The notes beneath the pieces are model-generated. The model was not told the origin of the DNA, ran no database searches, and saw only the letters and a program-made list of their open reading frames with translations. From contig NC_060961.1 in assembly GCF_910589235.1 (NCBI RefSeq), positions 186,001 to 250,000 on the forward strand: DNA of 64,000 nucleotides, written 5' to 3'. The stretch comes from Vespa crabro. Its lineage: Eukaryota; Arthropoda; Insecta; Hymenoptera; Vespidae. The position numbers and the translations under genes are program-made. Below, in pieces: positions 12,402 to 26,261 of the stretch; the first letter of the stretch is position 1, and every line of letters begins with the position of its first letter.

Positions 12402-13886
12402 TGTCAGTTTATTGTCAGGTTTCTTGCTGACCTTGATTTTCGCCGTACTAATCGAGCGTCCATCGAAAGAGACCTTCATGCTTGAGTGTTTTTATTTCGT
12501 TTTATTTTCTTTTTTGTTTTCTTTTCTTGTTTTTCTCTTTTTTTTTGTTTTTTCCTTTTTCGTTTTACTTTTTTACTTTTCTAATTTTCCCTTACTGTCA
12601 GTGCACAAGCATGCACTAAAAACAATACGTTTCGCTGCTAAGAGATAATAATATAAATTACTGCTGCGAAAGTTTCGAGAGTATAATTTGGTCTTTCTTA
12701 GAATAATATTTAATAATTGTCTTCGTGCCATACCGAAGAAGTTCAAGAATACGATCGAATACGCCCGTCGATTATTTTCTTACTTACACTCACATGCTTT
12801 TCATTCTTTCCTTTTCTTTATTAAATGGGCATTTATATAATCGATCAAATGATTTCATTATTTTGCGATACATGCAAGTATTTATCAAACGAGACGACAA
12901 ATCGTTGGATTTGGAATGGCGAGGTCATTCGCCTTCGAATCTTTTCCAAAGTATCTCGTCCTAGCACGAATAGTTTATAGGATTAACATAAGCATAAACG
13001 CTCGATAACATATATATACAAACGTAGAAGGCGAGTTCGGTTAACGTGAAAATTGAAGTTCTTGGTAAAAAGAAAAAAAAAAAAAAGATAGGAAAAAAAA
13101 CAAAAACGATTGGACTAATCGAATTTGTGCCAAATCGTGTGTTTTGTACATCGTCGCTAACGTCGATAGAGAAATTCATAATTACGATAAGCGGACACGA
13201 AGATTCGCGTAAGATCGATGATTCGAAATAATAAGCGTTTTTCGGCAGTCTTTGAGAGACGATCTTTGAACCCATAAAAGTTCTGTGCGACTATATAAAC
13301 CTTTAATAGAGAGTCAGTCGGTGAGCTCTAAACTGAATTTACGAAATTAAATTAAGGTAGAGAGAGACGATAATATAAATCAATTTATAATTGTGAAACG
13401 CGCGCATTACTATTCGTCTCGGTAGCACGATGTCCATTTTTTCATCCTCTATACATATGTACACGCTCGTACGTATATACATACATACATATACATGCAT
13501 ATGTATGTGTACATATAATTTCCTACTTTTGTCTTCAAAAACGAAACGAACTTGCGCTAATCGTATAGCTACTCGTTCATCTTTTATTCGATTTTCTCAG
13601 GAGAGAATATCGAGTAAGACATTTTATTTCAGACCTGAAACATCAACGACCTAAGTGCGATCGATTATTTCCAAAAACGTGACGTTTCATTTATATCGTT
13701 GCAAAAATCTTCTAAAACAATATCTCATTCGATTCCACTCGGCCAGTTTACCGATATTACCGTAACATTCGTCGATACGCGAGACAAAAGAACATTTTCC
13801 TTCGCTGCCACATTTAAACGATCCAACAATAAACGCGTTTCTGGATATGGTTCACATCGTGATAATAACGACTATTCGTCTACGTG

Positions 13887-13887
<1 letters not shown>

Positions 13888-13938
<51 letters not shown>

Positions 13939-13939
13939 G
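13888..13939. repeat. (ATT)n microsatellite
   Basis: About 15 ATT units with single-base interruptions, followed by imperfect ATT-rich sequence to about 14010. Confidence 0.9.
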
Positions 13940-16485
13940 TATTATCATTATTTAATATTATTATTTTTATTTCATTTTTATTTGTATTTTATTGTTGTTA
14001 TTATTATTATAATAATTTAATATTTGTATTATGCGGCTTACACTCGGCTTTTCTAGAGCATTTAAAATTCTTACGGACTAGAAGAAAACTATTTACAACA
14101 GAGGAGCTTCGTGAAATCCCGAATCCTTCCGAATCCTCCCGGGATCGGGGGGCGAATAGTTCGTCGAGGAGCAATGAAAAAGCGAGAGGACAGGATTACA
14201 AAAGTGATAATAGAATTGAAATTGGAAAAAATGATTATCGAGTGTCGTACGTGGCATCGTTCGCGCTCGATAAGGTATAATCGAAATGCATTGCAATGTG
14301 CGTTGCAGTGCATCGAAAAAGGAAGAGGGACCGAAGGCGAAAGGGTAAAAAGAACGTCCTAACGAAGTTTCCCTTGTTACCGAGTGACGAGAGCGCTCGT
14401 CGCATCAAGTTTTGCGCTCGAATGACCGTTGTTCCTCGTTGTTTCGGGTTGCTGTGCGCTCGTGTACGATCGATACACGCGAGGTTCTTCAGCGAGTTCG
14501 CGAACGACCCTCCACTTACAAGTTGACGCGTTTTCGCCTCTCTCTCCCACCCTCTATTTTTTTTTTCTTCTTTTGTTCCACTTCAAAGAACGTTACGTTC
14601 TCGAATGAACTCGATATTATCGTTTTCGAAAAATTATCCTCCTCAACTATAATGCTTATCTTTGATCAAATCATAATCTAAATATCGTTATTCGCGTCTG
14701 TCTCGGATGATAATTTGACAAAAAAGCGAAATATCTTTCCGACAATGCGATGCTTATTCTAAAATTATTTTGTGCCTTCTGTAAGTATTAACGAGTATGT
14801 AAATCATATCTCCCGTTGCAATTGTCGCGAATAAGAACACAAGAAGGCCGATGTTGGAATACGGTATTGGAATACCTCATCATACTCGTATATCGAACGG
14901 TTTGTGCTGCTTTCTTCGGCCGATGCGGAGCTTTCAAGCTCCTAAGTACGATAGAAAGAACAAAGGCATAATAACGCGCGCGTGCACGCAAATTATCGTG
15001 CTCGAGCGACCCTGTTTTTTCGTTAGTTAATTATGCTCGTTCGTCGCGACGTCTCGAAAAGAACATGTAAACAACGTTGGTATGCGAGTACATCGTCGGC
15101 GCACGACACACGTTTCACCGTTTGAAATAAAAAATCTTTTTTTTCTTTTTGAACGATTTAAAAACATTTTCTTTTGTTCTTCTTCCTACCGAGCAAATTT
15201 TTCGCACTCTTCGTAGGTTCGTCGTTCGGACCGGAAGAACACGTATCGCTGATTATTACAAAAATGGACTCCATTGATTTTTCTCGGTTTGAATATCGAT
15301 GGATTTTTACTAAAAAAATTTCTCTGTACGTACATACATACGTGTTGAGTACGAATGGCAGTTTGGAGGATCACATTTTCGTTGATATTTCACGATAGAA
15401 AAAAAAAGAAAAAAAAAAAACAAAAATGCACATTGACGTTGAAGTAAATGTCTCGAAATACCATCAGTCTTATGTTCTCTGAATTGTTATTGATAAAATA
15501 AATAGATAGATCTGCGTAAGTTTCGTTAATTAATCTTTAGCGGGTTTAACGAATTTAGCTTAACCAAACGAAGAAGAAGAAGAAGAAGCTATAAGTATAA
15601 GATTTAAAAAATAATAGGCGCGCGCGTACCGATTTCTTTTGGCCGAAAACGATACTTACTACCCGACCAGTAGTAATGATCAATATCGTAGGATTGTCCT
15701 CTTTCAACGTGTCGTGGAGGGTCGTTTTTTTTTCTTTTTTCTTTCTTAGCGTCGTAACGCGACCCTTCGCCAATTAACTTTTACTTATAGTTAATCAAGA
15801 AAAGAATGGCGGTGATTTTGGCTAGCTGAAAATACGTATAATATATGTTGTATATTTGACGGATAATTTCGAATCGATCGCAGCCGCTATCTCATTCGCT
15901 CGAATTCGCTGTTTTGTTTTCTCTTTATCGTATTTTTTGTTTTGTTTCTTTTTGCGCGTCTTTCCTTTTTCCCTCCCGAAGAATTCGCGTTTCTCTCTTC
16001 ACCTCGAAATTCGTAGTACTTATCGATTAGTAGTGAAGCGGCACGGTGCCGTTCTCCGTTGCGTTGCGTTGCATTGCTACAAATATCTGCCAGTGAAATA
16101 AATAAAATAATTCGCGACGCCGATGTTCGCGAACGGAGGCAAACGCGTGCACGTGTGTAGCATTTTTAACCGTTATATAAATAGGTCAATAATCAATTAT
16201 TTACAATTATGAACATGGTGTACAAGCCGTGACATCGACGCCGATGCCATTTTTTTCGAATTTTCGAAAAATTCTTCATTTAGCTGTTTTCTTTTTTTTT
16301 TTTTTTCCATCGACGTCGCATCATCGGACGTAACAATAATTTCGAAGCACAGCTTCGAGGAAAACAGCATCGTATATATTTATCACATCATTTCAAACTA
16401 CGCGATTTCTACCAACCGCATCGTCCAGCCCCTCGAATCGAAAGTCACGTCGCTTAAAATCGATTAGTAATCGAATAAGATTAAT

Positions 16486-16488
<3 letters not shown>

Positions 16489-16531
<43 letters not shown>
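16489..16531. repeat. (CT)n(CA)n compound microsatellite
   Basis: About 15 CT units followed directly by about 6 CA units. Confidence 0.9.
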
Positions 16532-16966
16532 TTTTTTATAGATACTTTTTGTAGTTTGTAGTTTGGTCGATATCCCTAGACAAAGTACATTTTCATCCCC
16601 TTAAGTTCTCTTTTTTTCTCTTTGCATTTTATTCCAGAATCGACGAAGGGCCAGCTAGATTTCTTTTTCTCTTTAATTTTACGTTAAACGAGTCAAGTGC
16701 TCGATGCCTCGGATCATTCTCGAATTACTTCTTCTTCGAATATATGTATCTAGGATCGAGACGGGAGTATCGATGAACCTTTGAGGTATTAAATAAAGAA
16801 TGAATGGGATCTGTAATTGAATTCAGAACTGATCATTTTCTTATTTCGTTATCGTAGGAAACACCAAGGAAGGAAACAATTGGCGATATCGAAAAGTTAT
16901 CGATACTCGTAAGGTCCTAGATACGCGAAAATCTATACTACCATAACGGTGCGATATTACTAGGAT

Positions 16967-16972
16967 TTTATT
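16967..16972 (-). terminator. candidate poly(A) signal of CUB/LDLa gene
   Basis: Minus-strand AATAAA about 715 nt past the CUB-gene stop codon. It is the nearest canonical hexamer. Motif only. Confidence 0.25.
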
Positions 16973-17062
16973 ACTTATTGTCCTCGTTAAAACAGTTCGG
17001 TCATTCATCGCGGCTTGTTCTCCGTGGTGTAACGTAAACAGGATTTTAGTCTAAAGTTCGTA

Positions 17063-17098
<36 letters not shown>

Positions 17099-17354
17099 AC
17101 GTTTACTCAAGCCGGAACGACGTTGTAAAAGTTTGAGAAACCCGATGCTCTTTGAATCTCGTTCCAAGTTGACAGAGAGGGAGGTATACATTTGGTATTC
17201 TTTCCTCCTTCCTTCGAGTACATCAATTTTGTCGTATCTTTGAAGACATCTAAACGTTTACGGGACACGAGCCTTTGCGCACGGAGGAAAAAGAAATACG
17301 CGAGATCCGTTCTGTCAAAGAGTTTCGATCGCTATCCGAGCCAACGAGCAGTCG

Positions 17355-17355
<1 letters not shown>

Positions 17356-17400
<45 letters not shown>
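17356..17400. repeat. (TCG)n microsatellite, non-coding
   Basis: A pure run of about 15 TCG units downstream of the CUB-gene stop. The long open frames on both strands here (17192-17530 +, 17332-17973 -) are produced by this stop-free repeat and by shadowing of the last CUB exon. Confidence 0.9.
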
Positions 17401-17401
<1 letters not shown>

Positions 17402-17687
17402 TTACTTTTGAAAGTCAGTTCGCTCAGTTCGTTCAATTCGTTAATCGTAAAGCAAGATAGAGTTCTGCGCGTTACGCCACACCGAGGCAGTTCAAAGAGT
17501 CGTACGTTCAAAAGGAAAAACAGCGTATAAGCTGTTCCGAAGGAAGACTCCTTGAAAGCTTTACCGACGATGACAAAGGCATTGACATCAAACAGATGGC
17601 GGAGGAGGCGTTGGCGAAAAATGATGGCGATTGTCACACGGTGGTAACGCGGTCGACCTCGACGTATCGCACAGAACTGTCGCTGTG

Positions 17688-20600
17688 TCAGCAGATCACT
17701 TCTTTTCCCTCGATTATCGCCGTCTCCGAAGATATGCTCTTCAATCGGTGCTGAGATATCGAGCGACTGGTCCGTTGCCGACAAATTCGCCATATAACGA
17801 TGAAGATAACTACGAGGATCGTTAGAATAGCCAAAACTCCGAGGGCAAAATGTAAAGGTGGCAATCGAAGGAGCATCGAGCAATGCTTCAAAGCCTCGTC
17901 GTAGCCCGAAGGACAATGGGATACTCCGTCGCACCAAAGGGAAGCGTTTATGCACGCGTCCAATTCCGGACATCGTTGGACGCAGTCCCGGGCCATTTGT
18001 AGTCCGGCCGTAGACGTCGTCGCCGGCCTAAACCGATTAAAAACATTTTTCTCTCATCGCATACGATGCGACGCCGTAGACAGAATCAAGAAATGAAAAG
18101 TAAAAGTAGGTAGATAGGTTTATCGACGTTATTACCTTCTGGTAAGTTCGAGCCACGTGACGCCGTAAGCTTCCGGCTCGCTGATCAAAAACTCCACGGC
18201 GATCGTTCTAACGGGATCTCGGCCAGGTACCGGGATGAAATTAGGGCTACCGACGGACCAGCCATCGCTGAAAATTTCTACGACCTGTTCCCTAGAATCT
18301 TCCATCGGTTTCGGACATACCGATGCACGAATGTTTCCTCCGGCGTGCAAAACTATACGATTTTTCGTCCCGCACTTGATACGATTCGTCATGATCGAAC
18401 CGTGCGTTTTCACATAGAGATATTGTCCTGGAGCCGGGTCGATCAGCCAAGGATGCTTCTCGCAGTTTCTCTGAAAATCATTTGCATAATGATAAAGCTC
18501 AAGTGTCGATCGAACTATATAGCTCGAGTGAAACGTAAGGAAAAAGTAGGTACCTCGTCCTCGTCGATGAGCGGCCATCTGTATTTGATCACCCCCGAAG
18601 GCCCTCTCACTCTGCGCTTTTGTAAACACGGCGACGTTTTGACAAACTCCCAAGTACCCTCGAAGAAGATGTTGTTGTAGTCGTCCAGGGCGTTCATAGA
18701 CGTTACCGTCAGGTGTACCTCGACGATGTTCGAGCTGGACTTGATGTTCATAGGGAGAGAACGATTCGAGCAAAAGCAATCGCGTTGAACGGCCGGTGCG
18801 TTAGGCCATGGGAGATCGAGCACCTGCGAGCGTCAGATACTTATTACGTATTACGTAATATTCGTAAGATGGTTCGATTAAACGACGAAACGATCGGGGT
18901 TATAGGAAAAATCCTCTCTAATCTCTCTTTGTTTTTATCGTCTTGGCACGTGGTTACGCGGATTAACTCCCTGATTATTCGAAAATCGAGATCTCGTATG
19001 ATCGAATATCAATTTTTCTTTTGAATCTATCGACGACGAGATGTCAATCGAAAAGAGATCGATTTTGTTATCGAACCTCGTACCAAAACTTCTTTGAAGC
19101 TCACTCCGCTTTGATAACATTTATGAGATTCGGTAGTCATGCTTCTATCCATTTTACGGCCGAGAGAAGATCGGGAAACTTTGTTCGTCCGTCGATCAAG
19201 TTCGACGTTAGTTATTACAAATCTTAACCGCTTCACTGCACTCCGTACCGAGCACGGTCCCATTCAGGATATTATTCGTCGATATAAATAGGAGAATACG
19301 ATCCGTCGGGTTCTTGTCTTTTGAATATCTTCTTTTCTTCGTATTTTCTTCTATCGCGTACTCCGTCGCGCATCGATCGCGAGACAATTTTTCTTTTCTG
19401 TTTTTTACTCTCTCTCTCTCTCTCTCTCTCTCTTATAGCCGGTTCGCGAAGGTTAGCGTGCACGCGTTTGTACTTACTTTGAGGGAGAAGTTATCGGATC
19501 CGATGCAAAGAAGACGATTAAAATCGGAAGAGGAGACGCTGCGACAGGTCCGGTTTCCATTGAGAAGTCTGTTGAACCTCAGCTTGACGACCTCGTCGTG
19601 TTCACCCTCGAACCGGTACACGCAACTGCAAAATCCGTTCCAGGCTGCACTTTCAGCGACTTAATCGAATTTACATGCTTCATCGGTTACCCAAAGGAAC
19701 GGACTTTGGATCGATAACTGCAGGAAGATTACGAGAGGAGCATCGCCGACGTCATGAATGTACGTTAATAGTTAAACGAGCCAAGCGATTTTGATCGAGC
19801 CACATTTATCGATCCTTCTTATCCATTCGAATCATTATATTTCCCTAACTATGGCGATATTGACAGAGTTTCTTTAATCCGTTCTTGTTTCTTCTAAAAG
19901 AGGAAAAGCCGGTGCGCGTTCGCGTTCATCGAATTTGCTGCGCCGTACGAAAACGATAAGCTTTTGCTATCGTAGCTAAGCAAAGCTTGAGCTACGCAAT
20001 CGGAAAAGACGGTATACGGATAGAAGCGGATTGGTCGTTCGTGGTCCTACCTGCGATTCGTTTTACGGCCCTCATAAATCTTCAAGATCGCGATCGTAAG
20101 AGATATTTTATGAGCTTCTGGGTTAGAACCCACGGATATGTTTTGCAAGCGTCGATAAACCGGCTACTAGTTTTACTATATACTACTACTCGTTGCCGTT
20201 AATATCGTGATAAATCGTGTTGGCGCATTAGTTCTTCGATTTCTTTGACCGTTGCTAATAAAGAACTTACCTAAGATTTTTCGATCCACCACGACCGTAG
20301 AGAAAGATATCGCGAGGTCCTTGAAATCTACGATCTGGATAAGTGTCTCGATTTCGGCTGTAAAAGGCACGCGAGCACGGTCCACTGCCGTAAGCTTCGC
20401 CATCCTGATGGAGATCGACGAACTCGTAGAGAGCTCGAAAGTTGACGGGCCTTAAAGAGAAACGTTGAACGCCACGTTATTATGATAAAAGACTTGGCCG
20501 ATGAAATAGGGCCGGGGATGCTTTCCGGTGGAAAAGATTAACTAGACCGTGTGATGCATCCTCGTGCCTTGTTACTTTTATTCTCTCTCTTTCTCTCTCC

Positions 20601-21511
20601 CTCTTCCATGGAACGGTTGAGCGCACCATTTCGCGGTATTACGACGTATGAAAAATAACGTCGGTATAAAAATAATGATTATAGACTTGCCTGAGAGCCG
20701 TAGACTCGATCATGCGCATCTCTATGGTCAAGCTGTTGCCGGATGATACGAAGCTTTCTCCGAGGGAGCAAGGACGGCTGACGTTTTGAAGAATCGCGTG
20801 ATCGCAAGTTCTTGGAACCTTGTCCTTGCAATATCTGGCAAGGAGAGTCGTGTTGTTTGCGGGACGTGCGACAACTTGCGAGGTCGCTTCTCCGAGTCTC
20901 TCTATGTACCTTTGACGTTCCTTCTCGCTAAAGAGATTCCAATGAAGCGAACACATACGTATGTAATTACGGTGTTTGTTTAGAAAAGTAAAATGGACAA
21001 ATACGAGTCTGCTTTGTATCTATTAAATTGGAACCTAGATTTAGAGATAACGTTGAACACTTACCAAGCTTCGTTGCATTCCCCAAGAGGCATCATTTCT
21101 CCGTCCCAAACCATCAGAGTCGTCGAACAATCCTCGTCGGTGCCGGCAGAAGCGGTGATGCCAACGTGAAACTTTAAAATCGACAACCAAACGCGGAACT
21201 GCGGTTGCGGTGGAACCGGCGCCGGTCTCCGCCATACCGTACCGGGCCGTTGCTCTGGGAATTTGGGTAAAGGACGCGGAGGCGTGGGACTGGGCAAAGT
21301 GGGTCCGGCGCCGCGTAAATGATAGAGGCAGCTACTGTTTCTCGGTAGAGAATGACGGGGAGACTCCAGCACCCCTCCGCTATTACCTTTCAACCAAAAC
21401 TCGCAGCGCTTGTTCTTCGCGTACGTCGGTGAATCGGCGTCGACAAATTTCACCTGAGAAATACGTACTCTCTGTCATAGGAAACGAGTACATTTTCAAA
21501 AGTTACTTTTT

Positions 21512-21564
<53 letters not shown>

Positions 21565-23167
21565 GTCTCTATCTCTCTTTTCCTACTTAATAAATCTACC
21601 TGGACTTCCAATTGGAATCCGTGAAGGGAACGTTGCGGCGTCGAATGTAGAAAGGTACCGTAAGGAGACGTCGTGAACTCCACGAGAATTTCTGGTCCGC
21701 TGCTCGTTGCCTCGGGCACTGGTTCTCCGCCACCGCAGAATTTTAGTATCACCGGATCCCTTGTGGTATAACCGTCGTAGACGGTCACGTAATCCTGCCA
21801 AATATGAAATTCTCATCTTGATACACCGTATCTTATCTGTCGATATAAGTTCTACGAGGAAAAAGAGTTTGTTTGAAAATCGAAAGGGACGTTGCAGCAT
21901 CCGCGCATCGTCTACGATGCGATCCCTAGAGCCGTACAATTTTTCCTTCCCCGTACCGTATATGTGTCTCGCACACTTTTTATTATTTTTCATTTTCTTT
22001 TTTTTTGTTTTTTTTTTTTTCATAAAACATTGTTTCCTTAGGAAGAAACCGTCTGTACGTTAGGCGTATAAAATGGTTTTATTTCCTTTTGGAGCGAGGT
22101 AAGAAAAAGAAATTAGGGATTTGAAAAAGGAGGATTCCTATGTAAAGTAGAGCGTTCCTTCCTTCTCCGTAGGACGGTCACGTAGTATCGTTCTCCATCT
22201 CCGCTTCCACTTTCATGTTGATTCCACGAGAGTATCAACTCCTTCCACGAATTTATAACGTTTAATCCAATTTTCGCGGCTCCGTTTTACGTACCTGTAT
22301 GACGTCGCAATCTTGCCAGAGATGGAGCTCGCGTGGCGGTGACTCGCCTTGCGTCGCTGGTCTAGATCTTACGGCAACCAATTGACCTCTTGGCTGTCCG
22401 ACCGAAATTAACGCGTATTTCCCCGGCGGTACCTCGTGCTGCCTTACCTGCCCAACAACGAAAAACGTTCCAATGAAGCGAATGCAAATCTACCACTTGA
22501 GAATTCTAGCTATATTTTATCGCGTAATCTAGAACACTCGCTCTTTGTTCAATGTAAAAGAGCTTTTGTCGTGGTTGCATGGGAACGTGCGACGAATCAA
22601 GAATTACATCCGCCTGGATGTACGTAGGTGCGATTGGATATCGCAAGTGTGAAAAGCATTCGTTTACTTTCTAATATTACTTGAAATTGCCCGCTTATGA
22701 TACCCAACGAAAAGTTCAACCAAGTCGATGCCAACTTTTACGGTTTTCTGTATCAAAGGACTCGGCAGATAGATACCTATCTGGGTTAGGTATATGTTAC
22801 TTTCCGGTGGACACGTTTTATCCCGATAGGAATATTTCATGTCGAGCTTCTCTCGCTCGCTCTCTCGGTTGAGCTTTAGATGGACTTACCGCGTAGTAAC
22901 AGGTGAGATTACGAGGATAAAGTCCAGGAAAGTTTGGGGATTGCAGTCTGCACTTCTTCTGGTCGCAATCGCTGAATATTCTCGAGCAGTAAGTTCCAGA
23001 GATGAGATCACCGAGATATTGTTCCGAGGTTGATTTCGTTGGTGTTACCGGATGTTGCTCGACCATAAGCATAGCCATCGAAGTATTAGTATATTCGACG
23101 GTCGGCTTGTCCTCGGTATTCACCGCAGTCGTCGTAGTCGTCGACGTCATCCTCGACGTCGTCGTCG

Positions 23168-23199
<32 letters not shown>

Positions 23200-26100
23200 G
23201 TCCTCGTCGTCATCGTCGTTACTTGCGTCATTCCTGACCACATGGTATAGCCATTTTAATGTAATTCCTTTAATGTTATCCCCATTTAGAAAGTTAGGTC
23301 ATTTTAATCGTTACGATCGCGATTACGAAGGCAATTTTATTTAAATAATTTCAATATTTGAGAAACAGAGTTTATTCGAAAATGAGTTATCCTTTTTTCA
23401 ATCAGATGGCTGAATTGGACGTAGAAAATAGGAGGAAGAGCGGAAGGGCTTAGAATATTTAGAGTTTCATTTCACGTACCTACGAAAGGATTCCCGTAGC
23501 GCACAACGGCGTCGGATTTTCTGATCATCTTGTACGCCATCCGAAAATCGAAATTGAATGCCTTCTGATCCTTGCTGAGTCGTAGAAGTTTCAGAGTTAT
23601 GGAGACGCTGGACGTTTCGCTGTAGTAAATGGCTGGATCCCTCGTCGTACCACACCAAAGTCCTCCTACATCGGGACGTTCCACTTCGGAGATTTGCAAA
23701 GATCCGTCTGGACATCCTTCCGCGGTGAACGAAACGAATTTGCCAAGGGTGAAGCTGTCAAAGTTGAGCTGCGAGAACGTAAGAAATAGGAAATTTCAAT
23801 GATAAGGTATACGCGATTCTACTGGTTATTAAAAAATTCCTTAAATTTGATTACCACCTAATATATAAAAGTACGTTTATTCTAGCACGACGTTGCTTCA
23901 TTGGCTAACGCTCAATTTCGATCGACGAAGCGAATTCGCTGACGCGAACGTGAGTTATGCACCGTAGCGTACTCGAATAGTTGCGGTACTTTGATACGCT
24001 TGCTTTAACAAACGCGAAAGTTTGTCCTTTCATTTAGGTATGTACCTAACCTATCAGGAATTATCTTAAATCGACGCTTCGCCCTCTAACGCTCTCCATT
24101 TTCTCGTCGGTATACCATCCGTGAACGAGCTGAATACGATCGATCTTACGTTTGATATCGGTCAATTCATTACCTGTATGATATCACCGAGATCGCCGCC
24201 GGGCGCGGTAAAGGTAAGCTTGCAAATGTAAGGCACCTTGTCTTCCTTCGGCCGATGCAATTCCAAACCGTAAGTCTTTCCTACGTCGCCAAAGTACGTT
24301 TTGTTGCAGGCTGAAACAAAAAGGATCTCAACTTCAACGTCGACGTTAGATCGGCACCCATTAGGAGAAATTATATTATTATTTCGTTAACGTCGAAATA
24401 AAAATTTCCTCCGGTGAGTGGCCGGCGTTATTTATACGTTTAAACTGATTAGAAATGAAAAAAAAAAAGATTGAAATTTTTGCTCTCGCTCGATAGGATT
24501 ACTTGTCTCTATCGAATTGAATTGAATTTTGCATCGACTTTGTACGAAGGCTTTCGTATCGACTACCCAATGAATTTATAACGTAAGTAAACGCATTGGT
24601 AACTTTATTCCGGCACTCTGTAAGATTGGATACGGCTGTGCTCGAGGGTATACTTTTCGTCCATTATACGTATATTATAGTTTCTTTTCTTTTCCGACGG
24701 AAAGAACGAACCGATTAATCCGTCGGTTTATTCAGTTATGCCGAGCTTGAGAATTTTACTTTATCAATGGTTGAAGATCGATGCGATCGATTCGCACTAG
24801 GTGTTAGGGATCGCCGATCGAGCACGATTAAGCTAATAGCCCTTAGAGTTGGAGAGCGTGCGCGTGGCAGCATAGCCAAGAGAATTCACGTTTTGTTCGC
24901 GATCGATGTAATCTGCGGTTCGGCTTTTCACAGGATGCCAGACGAATAGAGAGAGAAACACACATTCTCGATGATCGAGTTGCTTTGGCTTCGGCCATCG
25001 TACTCCTACGATCGCGTCGCGTCGCGTCGTTGAGGGACTTCGCAGGTTCATAGCCGACGCGTTTTGAAAATAGACCTTTCTACGACGCATTTTGAAAGAC
25101 GACTTCCTTCCCTCGTCGACGAGTACACAAAAACCGATCGCTTAGATCACTCGAGCTTCGAAACATCTCGTTCCAAAGAAGTGATCGATTTATCAAAGAG
25201 AATATTTGAGAAAATAAAACGAGCCACGACGAGTATCAGGTAGCTCTACCAGTACTTGCGTAGTGAAAACTATGCTGGGCACGAATCGCGAGGACACGGT
25301 TTGAACGGACAACAGCTCACAATGGGGTATTTCTAATCAACGAGCTAATTCTGACTCCTAATTAGAAGTAGGCTTTGTTAATCGGCTACTGGCCGTTCCA
25401 TCGAATCTATCGTTCCTATCTACGATCGCCTTTCCAATTTCAACTATCTATCGATCGATCGATCGATCGATCGATTCTGCCTCTCTAATCAACCGTAACG
25501 TTCGTTCGAGCGTCCTTCCAAGCACGCTCGGAATAATGATCCTACGGGAGTGTATGAGGTACGATACTAACGAACGATTGTAACAAATTTACTTGCGATC
25601 GTGCGGTCGAGTGCATCTTCTACGATAAATCTTGAAAATTTCGAGCTCCTCGTACTATTCTTAAGGGATATTTCTCAAAGGATAGACGAGAAATGCGTAA
25701 TAAATCGTAAATGTCCGTCTCATTGAATCATGAGAGATATGGATCGCCGTAGACGGAGAGTTTGCGTTTCAAGAGAGACGGTTCGATGTGCTTGACTAAT
25801 GGCCGGTGTCCACCACTCGCAAGTTCGTTCAAACGTTAAGATTTCGAAAAGGTAAGGAGCGATAACGCTCGGGGTATCACATTTTATTTATCTGTCCGAT
25901 ATTTGCATTTTCTCTCTTTTTAATATTTAGCATAAATAAAGGCTCAATAACGTATTCGTGCTGCAGAAAGTCCATGCAATGAAGATTTCAGAGTGGATAG
26001 GCTCTTTTGTGTTGAAAGTCGTAGCGGTTATGTCTCTGACGCGTCGCCGAGGGCGTGTAAATGTGGAAAACGAAACTCACAAAAGGGAGGGAGAAGCAGA

Positions 26101-26230
26101 GAGAGAGAGAGAGAGAAAAGACAAATTCCGACGGGTGTAGTCGGTAGCATTCGAGAATCGTCGTTACTGCCGTAAGTCATGTCTTTCCTTCGTGTTGTCT
26201 CTGGGTTATTTGCTTCTTCCCTCCTTTCGA

Positions 26231-26261
<31 letters not shown>

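Larger units (their letters stand above)
10747..17687. other. ~7 kb without a recognisable gene
   Basis: The left end (10747 to ~10950) is presumed annexin 5' UTR/promoter. The right end (to about 16960) is the presumed 3' UTR of the CUB gene. The rest is AT-rich with homopurine/homopyrimidine tracts and microsatellites. I found no splice-consistent coding model on either strand. Open frames such as 12274-12648 and 17192-17530 run through simple repeats. Confidence 0.5.

Noticed and set aside
17332..17973. 213-codon minus-strand open frame
   Set aside because: It is an out-of-frame shadow of the last CUB exon continued through the TCG microsatellite (poly-Arg).
25449..25475. Palindromic ATCG run as a possible regulatory or recombination site
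   Set aside because: A tetranucleotide microsatellite explains it fully.
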